A stretch of DNA of 64,000 nucleotides, from NCBI GenBank assembly GCA_022701365.1, contig JAKUHH010000151.1, positions 255,446-319,445 of the forward strand, given 5' to 3'. Numbering within the stretch: the stretch's first letter is position 1; every line of letters starts with the position of its first letter. This DNA is from Mycocentrospora acerina. Lineage: Eukaryota; Ascomycota; Dothideomycetes; Pleosporales. The notes beneath the pieces were generated by a model that was not told the origin of the DNA, searched no databases, and saw nothing but the letters and a program-made list of their open reading frames with translations. This document shows positions 34,758 through 46,567 of the stretch, piece by piece. Both the position numbers and the translations under genes were made by a program.

Positions 34758-36059
34758 ATGGCTCTCATGACAGCGACAGCAGTATCACTACAGAGCCCGA
34801 CTACCTCTACCTTTAGAAATCCCCGGGCAGCACCTTCTTCGCAGAGAAGTACAGCAACTCTCTGGGACCAATACGAGAAAGAGGCCGTGGAGAACGTCAG
34901 GAGGAGGGAGAGAACTCACAGCGCTCCGAAACGTCTACACTGTTCCGAGTCTGATATCGTTCACGAGCGAATCAAGCCATCATCAGCTACAATCGCCACA
35001 TCCACAAGGATAAGCTTCGATTTTAATTTTGGAGACGCCACAACATCATTACCTTCCACTCCGATGGCGTTTTGCAAGTCTTGCAAAAAGTCTGTCCCCT
35101 ATACCTCTGAGGTCTGCGATCGCTGCCCAATACCCACTACTCCTCCTTTGCCTACTGGTGTCTTGACGCCTCCCACCAGTCCTACAACCCCCAACTTCTC
35201 GCGTACAAAATCGTCGTCATCCAAGTCATACGCGTCACGGTCCACCTCATACCAACGCGCCTCTTTTTCGCCCTTTCCGAAAATATATCTTGTCGACCCA
35301 CCTGTCCGCCAATCCTCCCTTCGCCCTCCACCCCGCCGCGACTCCAGCACCACGATAAACAGCATCAACATTAGCAACCGCAAACCCTCGCTCACAGATC
35401 CCAACGAGCCATTTCTCCGTCTCAAAGTCGCGCACGAACATCCCCTCCCTCAATCCCCGCACTCCCTCCCCTCAAGCCCCGCCTTCCCCTCACTCAGCGC
35501 CCGACCCTCAACCTCCCACTCCCACAAAAATGCGTACCATTTCGGCCTCACAAATATTGTCCCTACACCGCACAGCAGCATCGCTCCCTCTGAGCTCAGC
35601 CCCGCCCGTCCCCATACTACATCAACCATTGTCTCCTCACCGCCCAGCTCACGTCATGTAAGCAACACACCGCACAACATCTCCAGCGCATGGGACGACT
35701 GGAACAGTGACAACGAAGAGGAGCAGGTGCGGCTTGTGAGTTGGAAGAGTGTGAGAAGCGCGAGGAAGAGCAAAGAGAGTAACCGGGAGCGAGAAAGGGA
35801 AAAAGAAAAGGAGCGAGAGAAAGAAGCAGCCAAAGAAGCGTCAAAATGCTTCTTAATGGACAATAATGAGAAGGACAAGAAGAAGAGCAGTGAAACAGAA
35901 GATGACGCCAAGAGTTTCTGCAAGGGAAACGAAGAACTGGCATTAGGGGACAGGACTAGAATAAGCGGCGAGAAGCGCAAAGAGAGGGGCGGAGGCAAGC
36001 GGAGCGTCGAGCGCAAAAAACCAGGCGGGTTTGTTAGACTGGTCAGTTGTGGGTGTTGA
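34758..36059 (+). CDS. Ser/Pro-rich protein with CxxC...CxxC segment and C-terminal CGC, 433 residues
   Basis: Single-exon ORF; the ATG at 34758 (MALMTATAVSLQS) is the first in frame. Most of the protein is disordered and rich in Ser, Pro and Thr. A short N-terminal helical stretch (LWDQYEKEAVENVRRRERTH) is followed by a compact zinc-ribbon-like element FCKSCKKSVPYTSEVCDRCP. Later come poly-Ser/Pro linkers, AWDDWNSDNEEEQVRLVSWK, a long alternating Arg/Glu/Lys stretch that should form a single charged helix, and a basic tail ending RLVSCGC. The terminal Cys-X-Cys could be lipid-modified, but that is inference. No enzyme domain is recognised. This pattern (disordered, ribbon, charged helix, basic-Cys tail) would fit a membrane-peripheral signalling or scaffold protein; function is unknown. 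Confidence 0.75.
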   Translation: MALMTATAVSLQSPTTSTFRNPRAAPSSQRSTATLWDQYEKEAVENVRRRERTHSAPKRLHCSESDIVHERIKPSSATIATSTRISFDFNFGDATTSLPSTPMAFCKSCKKSVPYTSEVCDRCPIPTTPPLPTGVLTPPTSPTTPNFSRTKSSSSKSYASRSTSYQRASFSPFPKIYLVDPPVRQSSLRPPPRRDSSTTINSINISNRKPSLTDPNEPFLRLKVAHEHPLPQSPHSLPSSPAFPSLSARPSTSHSHKNAYHFGLTNIVPTPHSSIAPSELSPARPHTTSTIVSSPPSSRHVSNTPHNISSAWDDWNSDNEEEQVRLVSWKSVRSARKSKESNREREREKEKEREKEAAKEASKCFLMDNNEKDKKKSSETEDDAKSFCKGNEELALGDRTRISGEKRKERGGGKRSVERKKPGGFVRLVSCGC

Positions 36060-36681
36060 TTTTGATGTTGATGTTGATGATGTTGCTTCCTTCCACCATG
36101 GACTGGAACAAAAAAATCTTGTTTTTCATCGTTTTTTTTTCTTTTTCTTTCCCTCCCTTATCTATCTCTCTGGTACCCATTCCAACCAGCCTTTCCTTGC
36201 GTTCATCATCACCCGGTTGTGGTTCTTTCTCCGGCGTATATATATATACCTACTTTGTTTATACATTTACAATTTTTTTTGGACTTTCAAATTTTTTTTG
36301 TTTACATGGGAGGGGGGCGTTTTTCTTTTGTCCATTCACTTTTAGCTTATACAGCGTCTTTTCTATCTATTCATATATCTATCTCCTCATAGCGTCATAT
36401 AGTAGTAGTAGTTTTTATTATTATCATTTATTACTTACTCTTCATTTCGTTTATGAGTTGGTGTTTTCGCTCTTGTTTTGTTTATGGTGAGGGGTTTTTT
36501 TTTCTACAAAAGAGTTGGGCGGAGTTGGGCGGAGTTGTACAATTGCCGAGAGGGAAAAAATAAAACGGGAGAAAGAGAGTGGAGTTGTGTGTGTGTGTTG
36601 TGTTGTGTTTTGATGTGATTTACATACACATATACACATAGACGGATACACACTCATTACACGTATAAACACGTACAAACG

Positions 36682-36682
<1 letters not shown>

Positions 36683-36706
<24 letters not shown>
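36683..36706. repeat. (CATA)n microsatellite
   Basis: About six ACAT units followed by a TA run. Confidence 0.9.
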
Positions 36707-36713
<7 letters not shown>

Positions 36714-37056
36714 GCAGCGATACGCGACATCATGATATAAGGCGTTGAGACGGGGGAGTTGTTATTTTCATTTCCTCGAGGGCGAGGTGTGTGTTTGGTT
36801 GGGTTGGACTGGATTGGGAATGTTATTGAATAGTTGTAGTAATAATAACATAATGCTACTCTGCCTTCTAAACCTACACTACCAAGCTGGGAGTACTTCA
36901 ACCCACAATGAGTGAGACTCTTTCACTCTTCTTGTTTTAACGCTATATATTTTTTGCTATTCTGTCTTTTTGCAAAATAGACGTGCACGCGAAGTTATCA
37001 TGTTCCCTAGCTAAAAAGGTACTTTGTTTGGAATTGAACATTTGGTTGTTGGTTCA

Positions 37057-37080
37057 CTTGCTTGCTTGCTTGCTTGCTTG
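37057..37080. repeat. (CTTG)6 microsatellite
   Basis: Six perfect units. Confidence 0.95.
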
Positions 37081-40000
37081 ATCTCTCTTATATCGTCTGA
37101 CAATTTGACATTACATGACGTGATCTGATCTGATCTGAGATGAAATGAAATGAATATCTTGGTCTCGTGATTCACCGCTACTTCACCTTTCACAGGCATG
37201 TGTATGTGTGTGTGCAGTACTTTCCCGCGCGGTTCGCTGCATGCAAACAGCCGCGTGGCCACCCGACTTGGGTGCTTGAATGCTGGCTAGATGGCAAGTT
37301 TGGGGGTTGATTGAGCGGTAAAAAGAAAATGGGATTGCGTTGCTGTGCAGAGGTGTGTGTGACAGACAGGGGAGGAAGGAAGGAAGGAAGGAGGGATGGA
37401 GGGAAGCAAATCGGGATTACGCAGGGAGGAGAGAAAGATAGATACTCGTGTGAGTAGGATTGAGAGGGGTGTTGAGTTGACTGTGCTTTACGGCAAGGCG
37501 TGAGTGGCGTGTCATTAGCTGGCATGTCTACGTCGCTGCAAATCGCGCCTGCCATTGTTCCTTGCGTTTCGATGGAAGCTTGGTTTTGCGTTCTAGAACG
37601 ACCCGTTGTGCGAGATTGGGCTTCGTAATTGTTCAACCCCTCCAACGTCCGTGGTAGGTACTCAATTTCAATCTCGATACCCGGTAGACTTGGCTGTCGT
37701 ATACGAGCGTTACACAAGGGTTCGTTACACACAAAAATGGTCATTTCACGAATACTACAGTGTGCAGGGGGGTAATTGGCTGGAGTTTTCTTGGCTTACG
37801 GCCCGTTTTGCTGTCTGGTTTGATCGTCGGCTAGGATTGATGGAAAGTATCAAAGAACGTATGGGGGACAGCAGGTGGTTTGAGGTTGCGCAATGCATTG
37901 CCTCGGGGTAGCGTGCCGTGAAGATGCGGCTGGGAGGAGTGGTGGTGTGTGATGTCGCGGTGAAAACTATGTGTTGGATTGGATAAGCTACGAGGATGGC
38001 GAGAATGACGAGAATGACGAGTGTTTTCGTGATTGGGCTAGGACACATGGCTTCCATTGTGAGCGGAGGTGAGATGTTAAGTGTACTGGCATAGTAAGTA
38101 ATACTGCTCCATAGTCATGCACGCTGAGCGAATGCTGGTGCTGATATTCCATGTACTGTGCTTAGAGAGCGACGGATTCTACACGTTTGAGGCGCTATGT
38201 CGGTCTTGGATTAATTGGAAGTAATTGGTAGAAGAGTAGTCACTACGAGTCTATGTTGATAGAAGAAATTGCATTTTTTTCTGTCAGTTTGCCTCGACAT
38301 CATCACATGGATAGGTCTTCATCAAACAGGAATTCTCCTCGGAGAAGGTAGGTTGTCGTAGCTATGCTTGCTCTAAGTATTTTGGTGGACGGCAATTTTA
38401 TCATCCTCGTGCGCAGGACTGCCGTATACGAAATAGACATGGACACAACACGATTTTGTACCTGCTCTATTCTATTCTTAAAGTGAGTGCTGACGCGTTG
38501 CTGCATTTTCTGAATGTGATCCTACCCGGCTTAGAGCTTATCAAAATCGTATCAGTCGAGATTAGGAAGCTCGATGGACGCGCTGTGCCTTTTGCAGCTG
38601 CAGTATCGCAGATGGAGCGGTAAAGCATAGTTGCGAGACCGAGATAAGCAAGGATAAGATGAGATTTGTAAGGCTAGAAAAGCACTGAAGCGGGTCAGAA
38701 TTGTGGTTCTGATAAGGTAGATCATCAGGAAAACGAGGTGATGATTCCTGAGATGAGCGAAAATATCTTTGTGATTGTACTGTAATCAATTATTACCGTG
38801 AGCTAATTACCGCATGAAGACGGGCCATTGTCAAAGAATCTCAGTGCAGCATTGACTGCAACGTGTGGCATGTGGACAAACTTGAAAATCCATCTGTAGC
38901 TTACCATCACGCCGCCCAGGTTTGACAGCACTGATGCTCCAACTTGAAACCAACACGAGGTACTAATCAAAAGAGTAGAAGATCTTAATGAGATGAACTT
39001 GGCTCTACGTCAGAGTATGCCTTCAGGGTCACGTTTACCCAAAGGCTCTCTCGTGTTTGGCTCTTCCAAGAATACTGTCGGCCATTGGGGACGTTTACCC
39101 AAACAACAGGCCGACGCCTGGTGCATTGAATGTAGTCACTCACTGTGCGACTGTTGTTGAACACCATTGAGTACCTAGGGCTAAGGGTGACAAAGGGAAT
39201 GAGCGCAATGTGTTCGAGATGTTGTCGCAGGACATGCAGAGATTTGTCTGCTCGGGTTGTGCAAAGACAACACGGAAGGTAGTTTAAAGTCACAAGTTTC
39301 CCCCTCTACGTGGCGGTGATGAAGCCAAGAATACAGCAGTGCTGGCGGTGCGTGCGGGCAATGAAGTGGTGGAAGTGGATATTCAAGGCGTCGGCTAAAT
39401 GTTACATTTCGGTGTTCTGTCGGCATATTGGCCAAGTCAATGCTGATGACCTCATGAATTTTGAGATATTTCGAAGGCAATAGAATTCTGCATAAAGCCA
39501 ATATTAACACGAGAGAAGACTGGGGGTGTGGAGAGTCGAGGGGGATCCGCGCTGGTGGCCTGGCGAAAACCTAGTCTGAGAATTAAGAACGACAGCACTC
39601 ACGTCAACAGAGCTTGGATTGGCCCGATGGATGTAAGCAAAGCTTGTCACATCGCCTTATGGTCGGATCATGCGGAAGACCGATGCGGCCGGAGAAAATT
39701 GTGATGTCTGAGAATACGGGGTGCGTCGACGGGTCCTTGCAAGCGCACATGCGGGCCATTATCGACCACGGGCTCGCTGCGGCTGTGAAAAAAAATAGCA
39801 ACGGTGACGATCAGCACGCTGCGCGGCTGCCCCATGAATTTTTCCGTTGTCGTGGACTCAACCTGGCTCGAATCATGACGGTTAATGCATGCCGGTCTTG
39901 TCGAGTTGAACGTGGCGGCGCTCTGCGGTTGCGGCTGCCCCTGACCTAAGGTAGCGCGTCTACGTAACCAGGCGCTAGTGCAGTCGAATCTGGCTGTGTC

Positions 40001-41029
40001 AAGCCCTTCTGGGAATGGCTGCATGTCTCTCTGCAATCTCTCAACCACTCCCATGACTGCTGTCCATTGCTTAGCCGCACCAAGCTTTCTGCCACTGCCC
40101 GAGGAGCCCGTACAACCCGTTGAGCCTCTTGGACACGACGGCTTCGGGGTGGCTGCCATGGCTGCTTTTGGGGGGATTTTTCATTCCGCTTTCCAACGGT
40201 GATTCGCAACTTGAAGGTGCCTGTGGTGAAACTGCTAGGAGCTGCGTTTACCCCTCTGCGCACAGAGGTGGCAGTCGTACAGAACGCCATGTTGCAGCCG
40301 CCCTATGGGTGGACGAACCCCAAGGCGCTCTGGGAGCCACTCCATGCATCCAGAAATAGAATGCCCACGGCCGACCAAGGAATCCCAGTTTTTGTCCCGC
40401 GACGATCATACCAGTCCCTTGCCGCTCATACCGCATGCAGCCTTACATGGGCCCTGCCATTGGACCTTGTGCCTGAATCTGAACGGCCTTCTACCCCTTC
40501 TACCGAGGCCGTGACCGAATATGACAAGGGGAACCTGCACGGCTCCATAATTACTGCTATACTTGAGCCTGAGCCCTCCCCCTTGCTCGTCGATTTCTAC
40601 TCACCTTCTTTGCTGTAGTCACAGCAGTCCTTTCGTTCCAGGTCTCTCTGTACACGATTCTGTAGTAGTCACTCGTTCCTACTACGTTTCGCCGCCTCTA
40701 CATCTCACATACCAAAACACTAATCAACACTTAATACTCTACGTCTGGTCATTCGGTACGTTCCTGACTTTTCCTACCTCTTCGCCGCGCGACTAGTGCG
40801 CTGCTTCCAAGCCCACAACAATCGCGAGTGCCTAAAAGAGAGCAAAAATATTTCACGATGCTATGCGACTATACCAACAACTCATCCCTACCCAAATCGA
40901 TCCTACTTCACCAGTAAAATGAATTCGACTTCGCCAAACATTCTTCCACACAGCCTATATTTCAAATAATTGCCAACATCTCACGTGCCCAATTTGACTA
41001 ACAATAAATCTGCTAGACCTTATTCCACA

Positions 41030-43592
41030 ATGAGGACTGCTTTCCTCACCATCGGCGCTCTCGCCGGGCTGGCATCAGCCAATATCAAGTTCCACTGGGT
41101 TCAGCCTACTTGCGAGTTCTTCTCTCTCAACTCGACCAACTGCTTGACTGGCCAGCACTGCACAGAGAACGACAAGTAAGTTTCCTCGGTCCTGCAGTTA
41201 TTGCCCTTGCTTATTAGAATAGATGCGCGCCCGATGCCGTGAACCCCAATATTGCCTCCAGGTCTTTCCTTCGTGCCCCAGAGAAGCGACAGACCAAGTA
41301 CTCCACTGATGGTACATGTGGTCCCGCCAACGGCAACACCATCTGTGACCCCAACAGCACCGTCTACAAGGGATCCTGCTGTTCGCAGTACGGCTGGGTA
41401 TGCCTACAGTTCACATTGAAATCGTCTCATCGCTAACTAAAATAGTGCGGAAACACCGTCGACCACTGTGGAACAGGATGCTTGTCTGGCTGCGACAACA
41501 AGCCTGCAACACCCACTGCAACCACGGCTGCCGTTACCAAGCCTAGGGACGATGGCAGGTGCGGCAAGGAGTTTGGTGGCGCAACTTGCGACGCCAATGG
41601 TGCGTTTGGCGGCTGCTGCAGGTAAGTCACATTATAAAATTTTGCAATGACTTTTTGCTGACTTTTACAAGCCAATACGGATACTGTGGAAGCACCGACG
41701 GCCACTGCCTGCCTGCCAACGGCTGCCAGAATGGTTGCCAGGGTGCAGCTACCGTTTCTCGACCACCTTCCACCACCACATCTGGCGAGCCCGTCCTTGG
41801 AAAGCCTACCACTGTTACTAGCGTGCCTCCTGTCGCCCCTACCGGCGTTTCGACCACGGACGGAACCTGCGGTGCGACTTTCAAGAACACCATCTGCGGC
41901 AACTGGGCTCAAGGATCTTGCTGCTCCATGTACGGATACTGCGGCAAGACCTCTGCTCACTGCGGTGAGGGATGCCAGTCTGGTCCTTGCCTAAAGCAGG
42001 TCGCCGCTGCCCCCGCCGCCAGCCCTGCCCCTGCCGCCGCGAAGCCTGGTACTCTTGTCATCAAGGGTCGTTCCGGCGTGCCTGCCATGCACGCTGGTCT
42101 CATGCCCAACGGTCGCGTCGTCTTCTTGGACAAGGTTGAGAACTACACTGACCTCAAGCTCCCCAACGGCCAGTACGCTTATTCTTCCGAGTACGACCCA
42201 GCAACGCAGCAGCTCGTTCCTCTTTCCTACAAGACCAACGCTTTCTGCTCTGGTGGTATCTTCCTTGCTGACGGTCGCTTCATGTCTCTCGGTGGAAACG
42301 CGCCTCTCGATTTCATTGACCCCACTGTCGGCGACGGTTTCAAGGCCATTCGTTACCTCAAGCGATCAGCCACCGATGCTTCTCTTAACGGTCAGAGCTG
42401 GCAGGAGAGCAATGCGGTTCACATGGACACTGCCCGTTGGTACGCCTCAGCTCAGATTATGCCTGACAACTCCATCTTCGTCGCATCCGGAAGTTTGAAC
42501 GGTCTTGACCCCACTAAGCCCGAGAACAACAACCCCACTTATGAGATCCTGAACGCCGACGGTACTCCCCGAGGCAAGAGCATTTCCATGGAGATCTTGG
42601 ATAAGAACCAGCCCTACTACATGTACCCATTCTTGCACTTGATGCGCGACGGAAACTTGTTCGTCCAGGTTGCCAAGTCCGCCGAGATCTTCAACGTTGG
42701 AACCAACACTGTTGTCAAGCACTTTGACGATCTTCCCGGTACCTACCGTACCTACCCCAACACCGGTGGTTCCGTCCTGATGGCTTTGTCAAGCAAGAAC
42801 AACTGGGACCCTGATGTCATTATTTGCGGTGGCGGACCTTACCAGGATATCACTGCCCCCGGAGACCCATCTTGCGGTCGTATTCAGCCTCTCTCTGCCA
42901 ACCCTGGATGGGAGATGGACTCTATGCCCGAGGGCCGCGGCATGGTCGAGGGTACGCTTCTTGCTGATGGTACTATCATCTGGGTCAACGGTGCCCAGAA
43001 GGGTGCTCAAGGTTTCGAGCTTGCACAGGATCCCTCCCTCGAGGTTCTCATCTACGACCCCGAGCAAGCCAAGGGCAAGCGCTGGAGCACTGGACCCAAG
43101 TCCACTATTCCCCGTCTTTACCACAGTGTTGCTCTTCTTCTCCTCGATGGTACCCTCCTGATCTCCGGATCCAACCCTGTCGAGCAGCCCATTCTCCAAA
43201 CCTCTGCCAAGAACCCCTTCGTCACCGAGTTCCGCAATGAGATTTACACCCCTCCCTACCTCCAGGGCAACCCCACCCGTCCTTCCAATGTGGTGCTCTC
43301 CAGCAAGAGCCTCGCTGCCAATGGCTCCAAGTTCACCATCAAGTTCACCGCGCCAGCCAACTCCAAGGCTGTCAAGGTCTCCCTGTACTACGGTGGCTTC
43401 GTCACTCACTCCCTGCACATGGGTCACCGCATGGCTTTCCTCGACAACACTGGTTTCGCCGCCGGCGCTACCAGCCAGACCATCACCGTCACCATGCCCC
43501 CCAACAGGAACGTTACTCCCGCCGGTCCTTACGTCGTCTACGTTCTTGTTGATGGCGTTCCTGCTATTGGCCAGTTCGTCCAGGTCTCGTAG
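41030..43592 (+). CDS. secreted glyoxal/galactose oxidase-like copper-radical oxidase with three chitin-binding (CBM18) modules
   Basis: Copper-radical oxidases of family AA5 oxidise aldehydes or alcohols and release H2O2; here the enzyme is probably tethered to chitin in the cell wall. Exons 41030-41175, 41223-41397, 41446-41621 and 41672-43592 give 805 residues; the three introns (47-50 nt) cut through the chitin-binding modules. A signal peptide ends near residue 18 (MRTAFLTIGALAGLASA). Three hevein-like CBM18 modules follow, at about 80-125 (SCCSQYGWCGNTVDHC), 146-190 (GCCSQYGYCGSTDGHC) and 231-275 (SCCSMYGYCGKTSAHC). The catalytic part starts near residue 295 (PAMHAGLMPNGRVVFLD). The expected radical and copper residues are visible: Cys in AFCSGGIFLADGR (~357), Tyr in ARWYASAQIMPDN, Tyr-His in IPRLYHSVALLLLDG (~648), and His in GFVTHSLHMGHR (~743). 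Codon use is strongly C-ending, suggesting high expression. Confidence 0.95.
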
Positions 43593-44336
43593 AAATCTGA
43601 TAAAAAGGCGGTAACGACTCGGAGTTCTCTTCTTTTTGAATGCGTGGTAATTTCATCATTGCTTTTGGAGCATTGCGAGGTTGATTGAATCAGGATAGTA
43701 GTGTATGCGATGTACGAAGCATAATCATAGACACTCTATCAATGCATATCTTTGATGACTATTGAAGTGTTCCGAGAATGTGAATATGTAAATGGTCGAT
43801 CACTTGCATCTTGGCTCTTGATTAATCTCACAGTTCATCTGTGGACAACTATCTTTATCAACCGCGCCAACCTCTTCAAGGTTGGTTCTTTCTTCTAAGA
43901 GTACCTACTCTCGTGGTTTTCTCTAAATACATTATTGCTGTTAGAAACTGGCAATCAAATCTACTATGAGACTTTAGCTCCTTCTCACGTACCCTCTTTT
44001 CTCTCTTCATCCTTGTCTCTTCTGCTTTATCATTGCCCAATATCCTCCTGTACCCGTCGTGCTGTACATATATGCTATGGCATCAAGGCAGAGCAAGGGT
44101 GTTTCACAAGTGGCACGAACATTGACACTAATGCTCGTTGCTCGGCCGGTCAATCTTCCACAATCTTCCCGACATTGCACATGGCATGTCATGGCGAAAG
44201 ACAGTCTTTGGAGCATGTGGAGGATGTAGCTAGTTCACCCTCGCTGTGTGATCTGGTCTAGGATGAATGTTTTTCTGTGACGTTACTGGATGTTCTTCGT
44301 TCTTGACCTTGCTGCGCGCGGTGACAAAGAGTTATC
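43593..44336. other. intergenic between convergent genes, 744 bp
   Basis: No gene is seen. Short ORFs only. Confidence 0.5.
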
Positions 44337-45656
44337 TCATGCGAATAGCGGTTCGTACTTTGGTCGTATAACTGTACGCTTCTGGTGGTTTGGTGCCTTT
44401 CTGTCGTAGATCTTGCCGCAGATGCGCTGGAGGTGGTGGTTAGGCATGTTGTTTCAAATTTTAAGAATTACATGTAAACTCACTTCTCGACGAGCAGAAA
44501 AGTCCTTGCGCAGGGCTAGCCATGCTTTTTGGTCTTCGCAGTCCTGCTGCTGCTGTTGCGTGCCGGGTGTTTCTCTGCATTTGGGAGTGTACTTGTCCCA
44601 GTCTTCTTGCTTGGCTTCTAGCCATGGTTTGGGCATGGGCCAGTCTGAGAAGTGGACGAATTTCGCCTCGGCTAGGATACTGTTTACGTCCCATGTTTCT
44701 GTTGAGGAGCCAAGGTATGCCTTGTGGTTTTCTCTGCCTAGTTCGCCGGTGAGGAGGTCATACTTGCGATGTGGGATCACTGTGCTGGATGTTCCGTAGA
44801 ACTTGTTGAGAATGTCCATGTCATAGTCGTGGTCGTCGTGATGCTCTACGGCATCTTTGATGCGCTGCCATTCTGTTTCTGAGGGCTCAAGAACGATGAG
44901 TTGAGACGAGAGGAAGAAGTGGTCCATCCAGTATGCGCGGGGCATGGCTACAGGAGCTGAAGGAAGGAGGAAGAGCTCATCCATGTGCTTTGGGAGGTTA
45001 GCAAAAATTTCCTTCCTTGTCTTGAGAGATATAATTACATCTAACAAAGTTGCATCGGAGTCTAGGGAAATGACGCGCTTGTATTGCGTTTGGTTCCACG
45101 CTAATAGTTTGGTGTAACTTTCTTGCCACGTTGGGTCTTCTCTGTTCTCATACATCATCACCTGGATAGGATTGAGTTTTGCTCCGTACAAATCCCGTGC
45201 CTGGGCTAGCAACTTGCTCTGGTATGAATCATTGCTCGCATCACCAGAGGATACCTTCCACTGCTCGGGATACATCATCAGTAGATCTGCTTTTGTTCCA
45301 TGCCGCCTTAGTGCCTCAAAAATCATCAATGAATTGCATAGATAATTTGAATTTGTGACATATTGCACGTATGCAAAGTTGGACCATTGTGTGCGCGAAT
45401 CTGCAGTACAATGACTTGTCGACGAAGAGCATGAGGAGGTTTCTCCATAAGCGAAATCGTGAAATGTCGACGGAAAATTTGAAAGAGGCTTTCCAAGTGT
45501 GGTGATTGTGAACAGTATCGCAACGGTAAGTCCAAGAATGAGTGTAATGCGCACTCTACGAGGTGAAAGCCAATTTGCCAATGACATTGAAATCTTGAAG
45601 TTGGCCTTTGAGCAGTCAGGCGATGCGATTGGTAGATAATCAGAGTGTGAAAACAT
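44337..45656 (-). CDS. type II membrane glycosyltransferase, GT8/GNT1-like
   Basis: Resembles fungal Golgi glycosyltransferases related to glycogenin (GT8) and yeast Gnt1, which add a sugar from a nucleotide-sugar donor to glycans. Exons are 45656-45039, 44987-44484 and 44426-44337, giving 403 residues. Intron 1 (44988-45038) is 51 nt and reads through in frame, but its GTAATT donor, GCTAAC branch and the join SDATLLD-HMDELFLLPSAPVAM argue that it is spliced. Intron 2 (44427-44483, GTGAGT donor) joins ARRE-RICGKIYDRK. One membrane helix is seen near residues 36-54 (ITLILGLTVAILFTI), then the luminal domain: SNFAYVQYVTNSNYLCNSLM, the DxD metal motif in VISLDSDATLL, PVAMPRAYW, and FVHFSDWPMPKPW with WDKYTPKC. 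All expected motifs are present. Donor and acceptor cannot be inferred. Confidence 0.88.
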
Positions 45657-46567
45657 GATAACACGCTTTACAGAGAGAGAGAGAGTCGAATGGTTGGTTG
45701 TTTAAAAAAGTTGGTAAAGTAAGGGAAGGAGGAATGTGATCAAATAATGAATGTCAAAACGAGCCAAGATGAGTACAATGATTGACCTTTCTTGTAGCCG
45801 CCTGTTTGGGCGGCGCATACGCAAACACGTAGCGCTTGAACTACCTGCTTTGGGGACAGCTAGGTTGGTGAGGGAGTGGGACAACTTTCTCTCACCATGC
45901 CAAATTCAGCAGGATTCGATTAGACAACTAACGCAACATTTATGCTAAACGAAGAGCATCCCTGTATCTTCGTGACTCAAATTTAGAATGTGATCTATTC
46001 ATACCCTTCTTTTTTGATTTTGAGCCGCATCTGAGATTTTGATGAGTTGGAGGAAAAGGTCATTGGGTGTCACACAGGATCACAAAACCCGCCGCAATCC
46101 TTCGCGGCTAAATGCATTCGACATACTATGTTCACATGCCAAGAAGTTACACTCATTGGTCAAGAGTACACACGAAGATGCAAGGCGTTAGTCGCATTCT
46201 CATAGCAGTTAGGTACGGTATCCACAATAGCCGCTGGATTTCTGTAAGCATACTTCACGTGAGCCCAAGTAAGACGTAGTCGAATCCAACATATGTACAA
46301 CAGGTAACTTGGAAGCGGCAACGTTTCAAGAGCAGGTTAGGTAAGTGGTGATTCTAAACAAAGTCATGAATCAGGAATTTCGCTCGTCTAGCGGTCTGCC
46401 AGCGGCTTAGTATGTGTGTCACTCCTACTAAAGGTTTTGCTCACAGTGCATAGCACCTACCTAACTCCCCTCGTGCCACTACTAATTTGTCGTTCTCAAT
46501 CGTCAGAATCCTTCCAGAGCCTCTGGTTACCCTCATGCATTTGTTGGTATAATCATTCTAGCGTATC
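45657..46567. other. intergenic, 911 bp
   Basis: Promoter side of the glycosyltransferase and upstream flank of a pseudogene. No intact gene is seen. Confidence 0.5.

Larger units (their letters stand above)
36060..41029. other. gene-poor stretch, 5 kb
   Basis: T-rich 3' flank (36060-36500), CATA repeat (36683-36706), CTTG repeat (37057-37080), GGAA stutter (37371-37400), and scattered short ORFs. A minus-strand ORF 38057-37755 begins with a strong hydrophobic helix (LVILVILAILVAYPI) but ends without a clear exon partner, and a plus-strand ORF (37606-37911) overlaps it; neither is accepted. The ~700 bp before 41029 are the promoter of the oxidase gene. Confidence 0.45.

Noticed and set aside
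36683..37400. Simple repeats near 36.7-37.4 kb considered as a telomere-like or centromeric signal
   Set aside because: They are short, different from one another and ordinary for fungal intergenic DNA.
37606..38057. Overlapping ORFs on opposite strands, one with a hydrophobic N-terminus
   Set aside because: The hydrophobic stretch is read from a GAATGACGA-type stutter, and neither strand has an exon partner or known motif.
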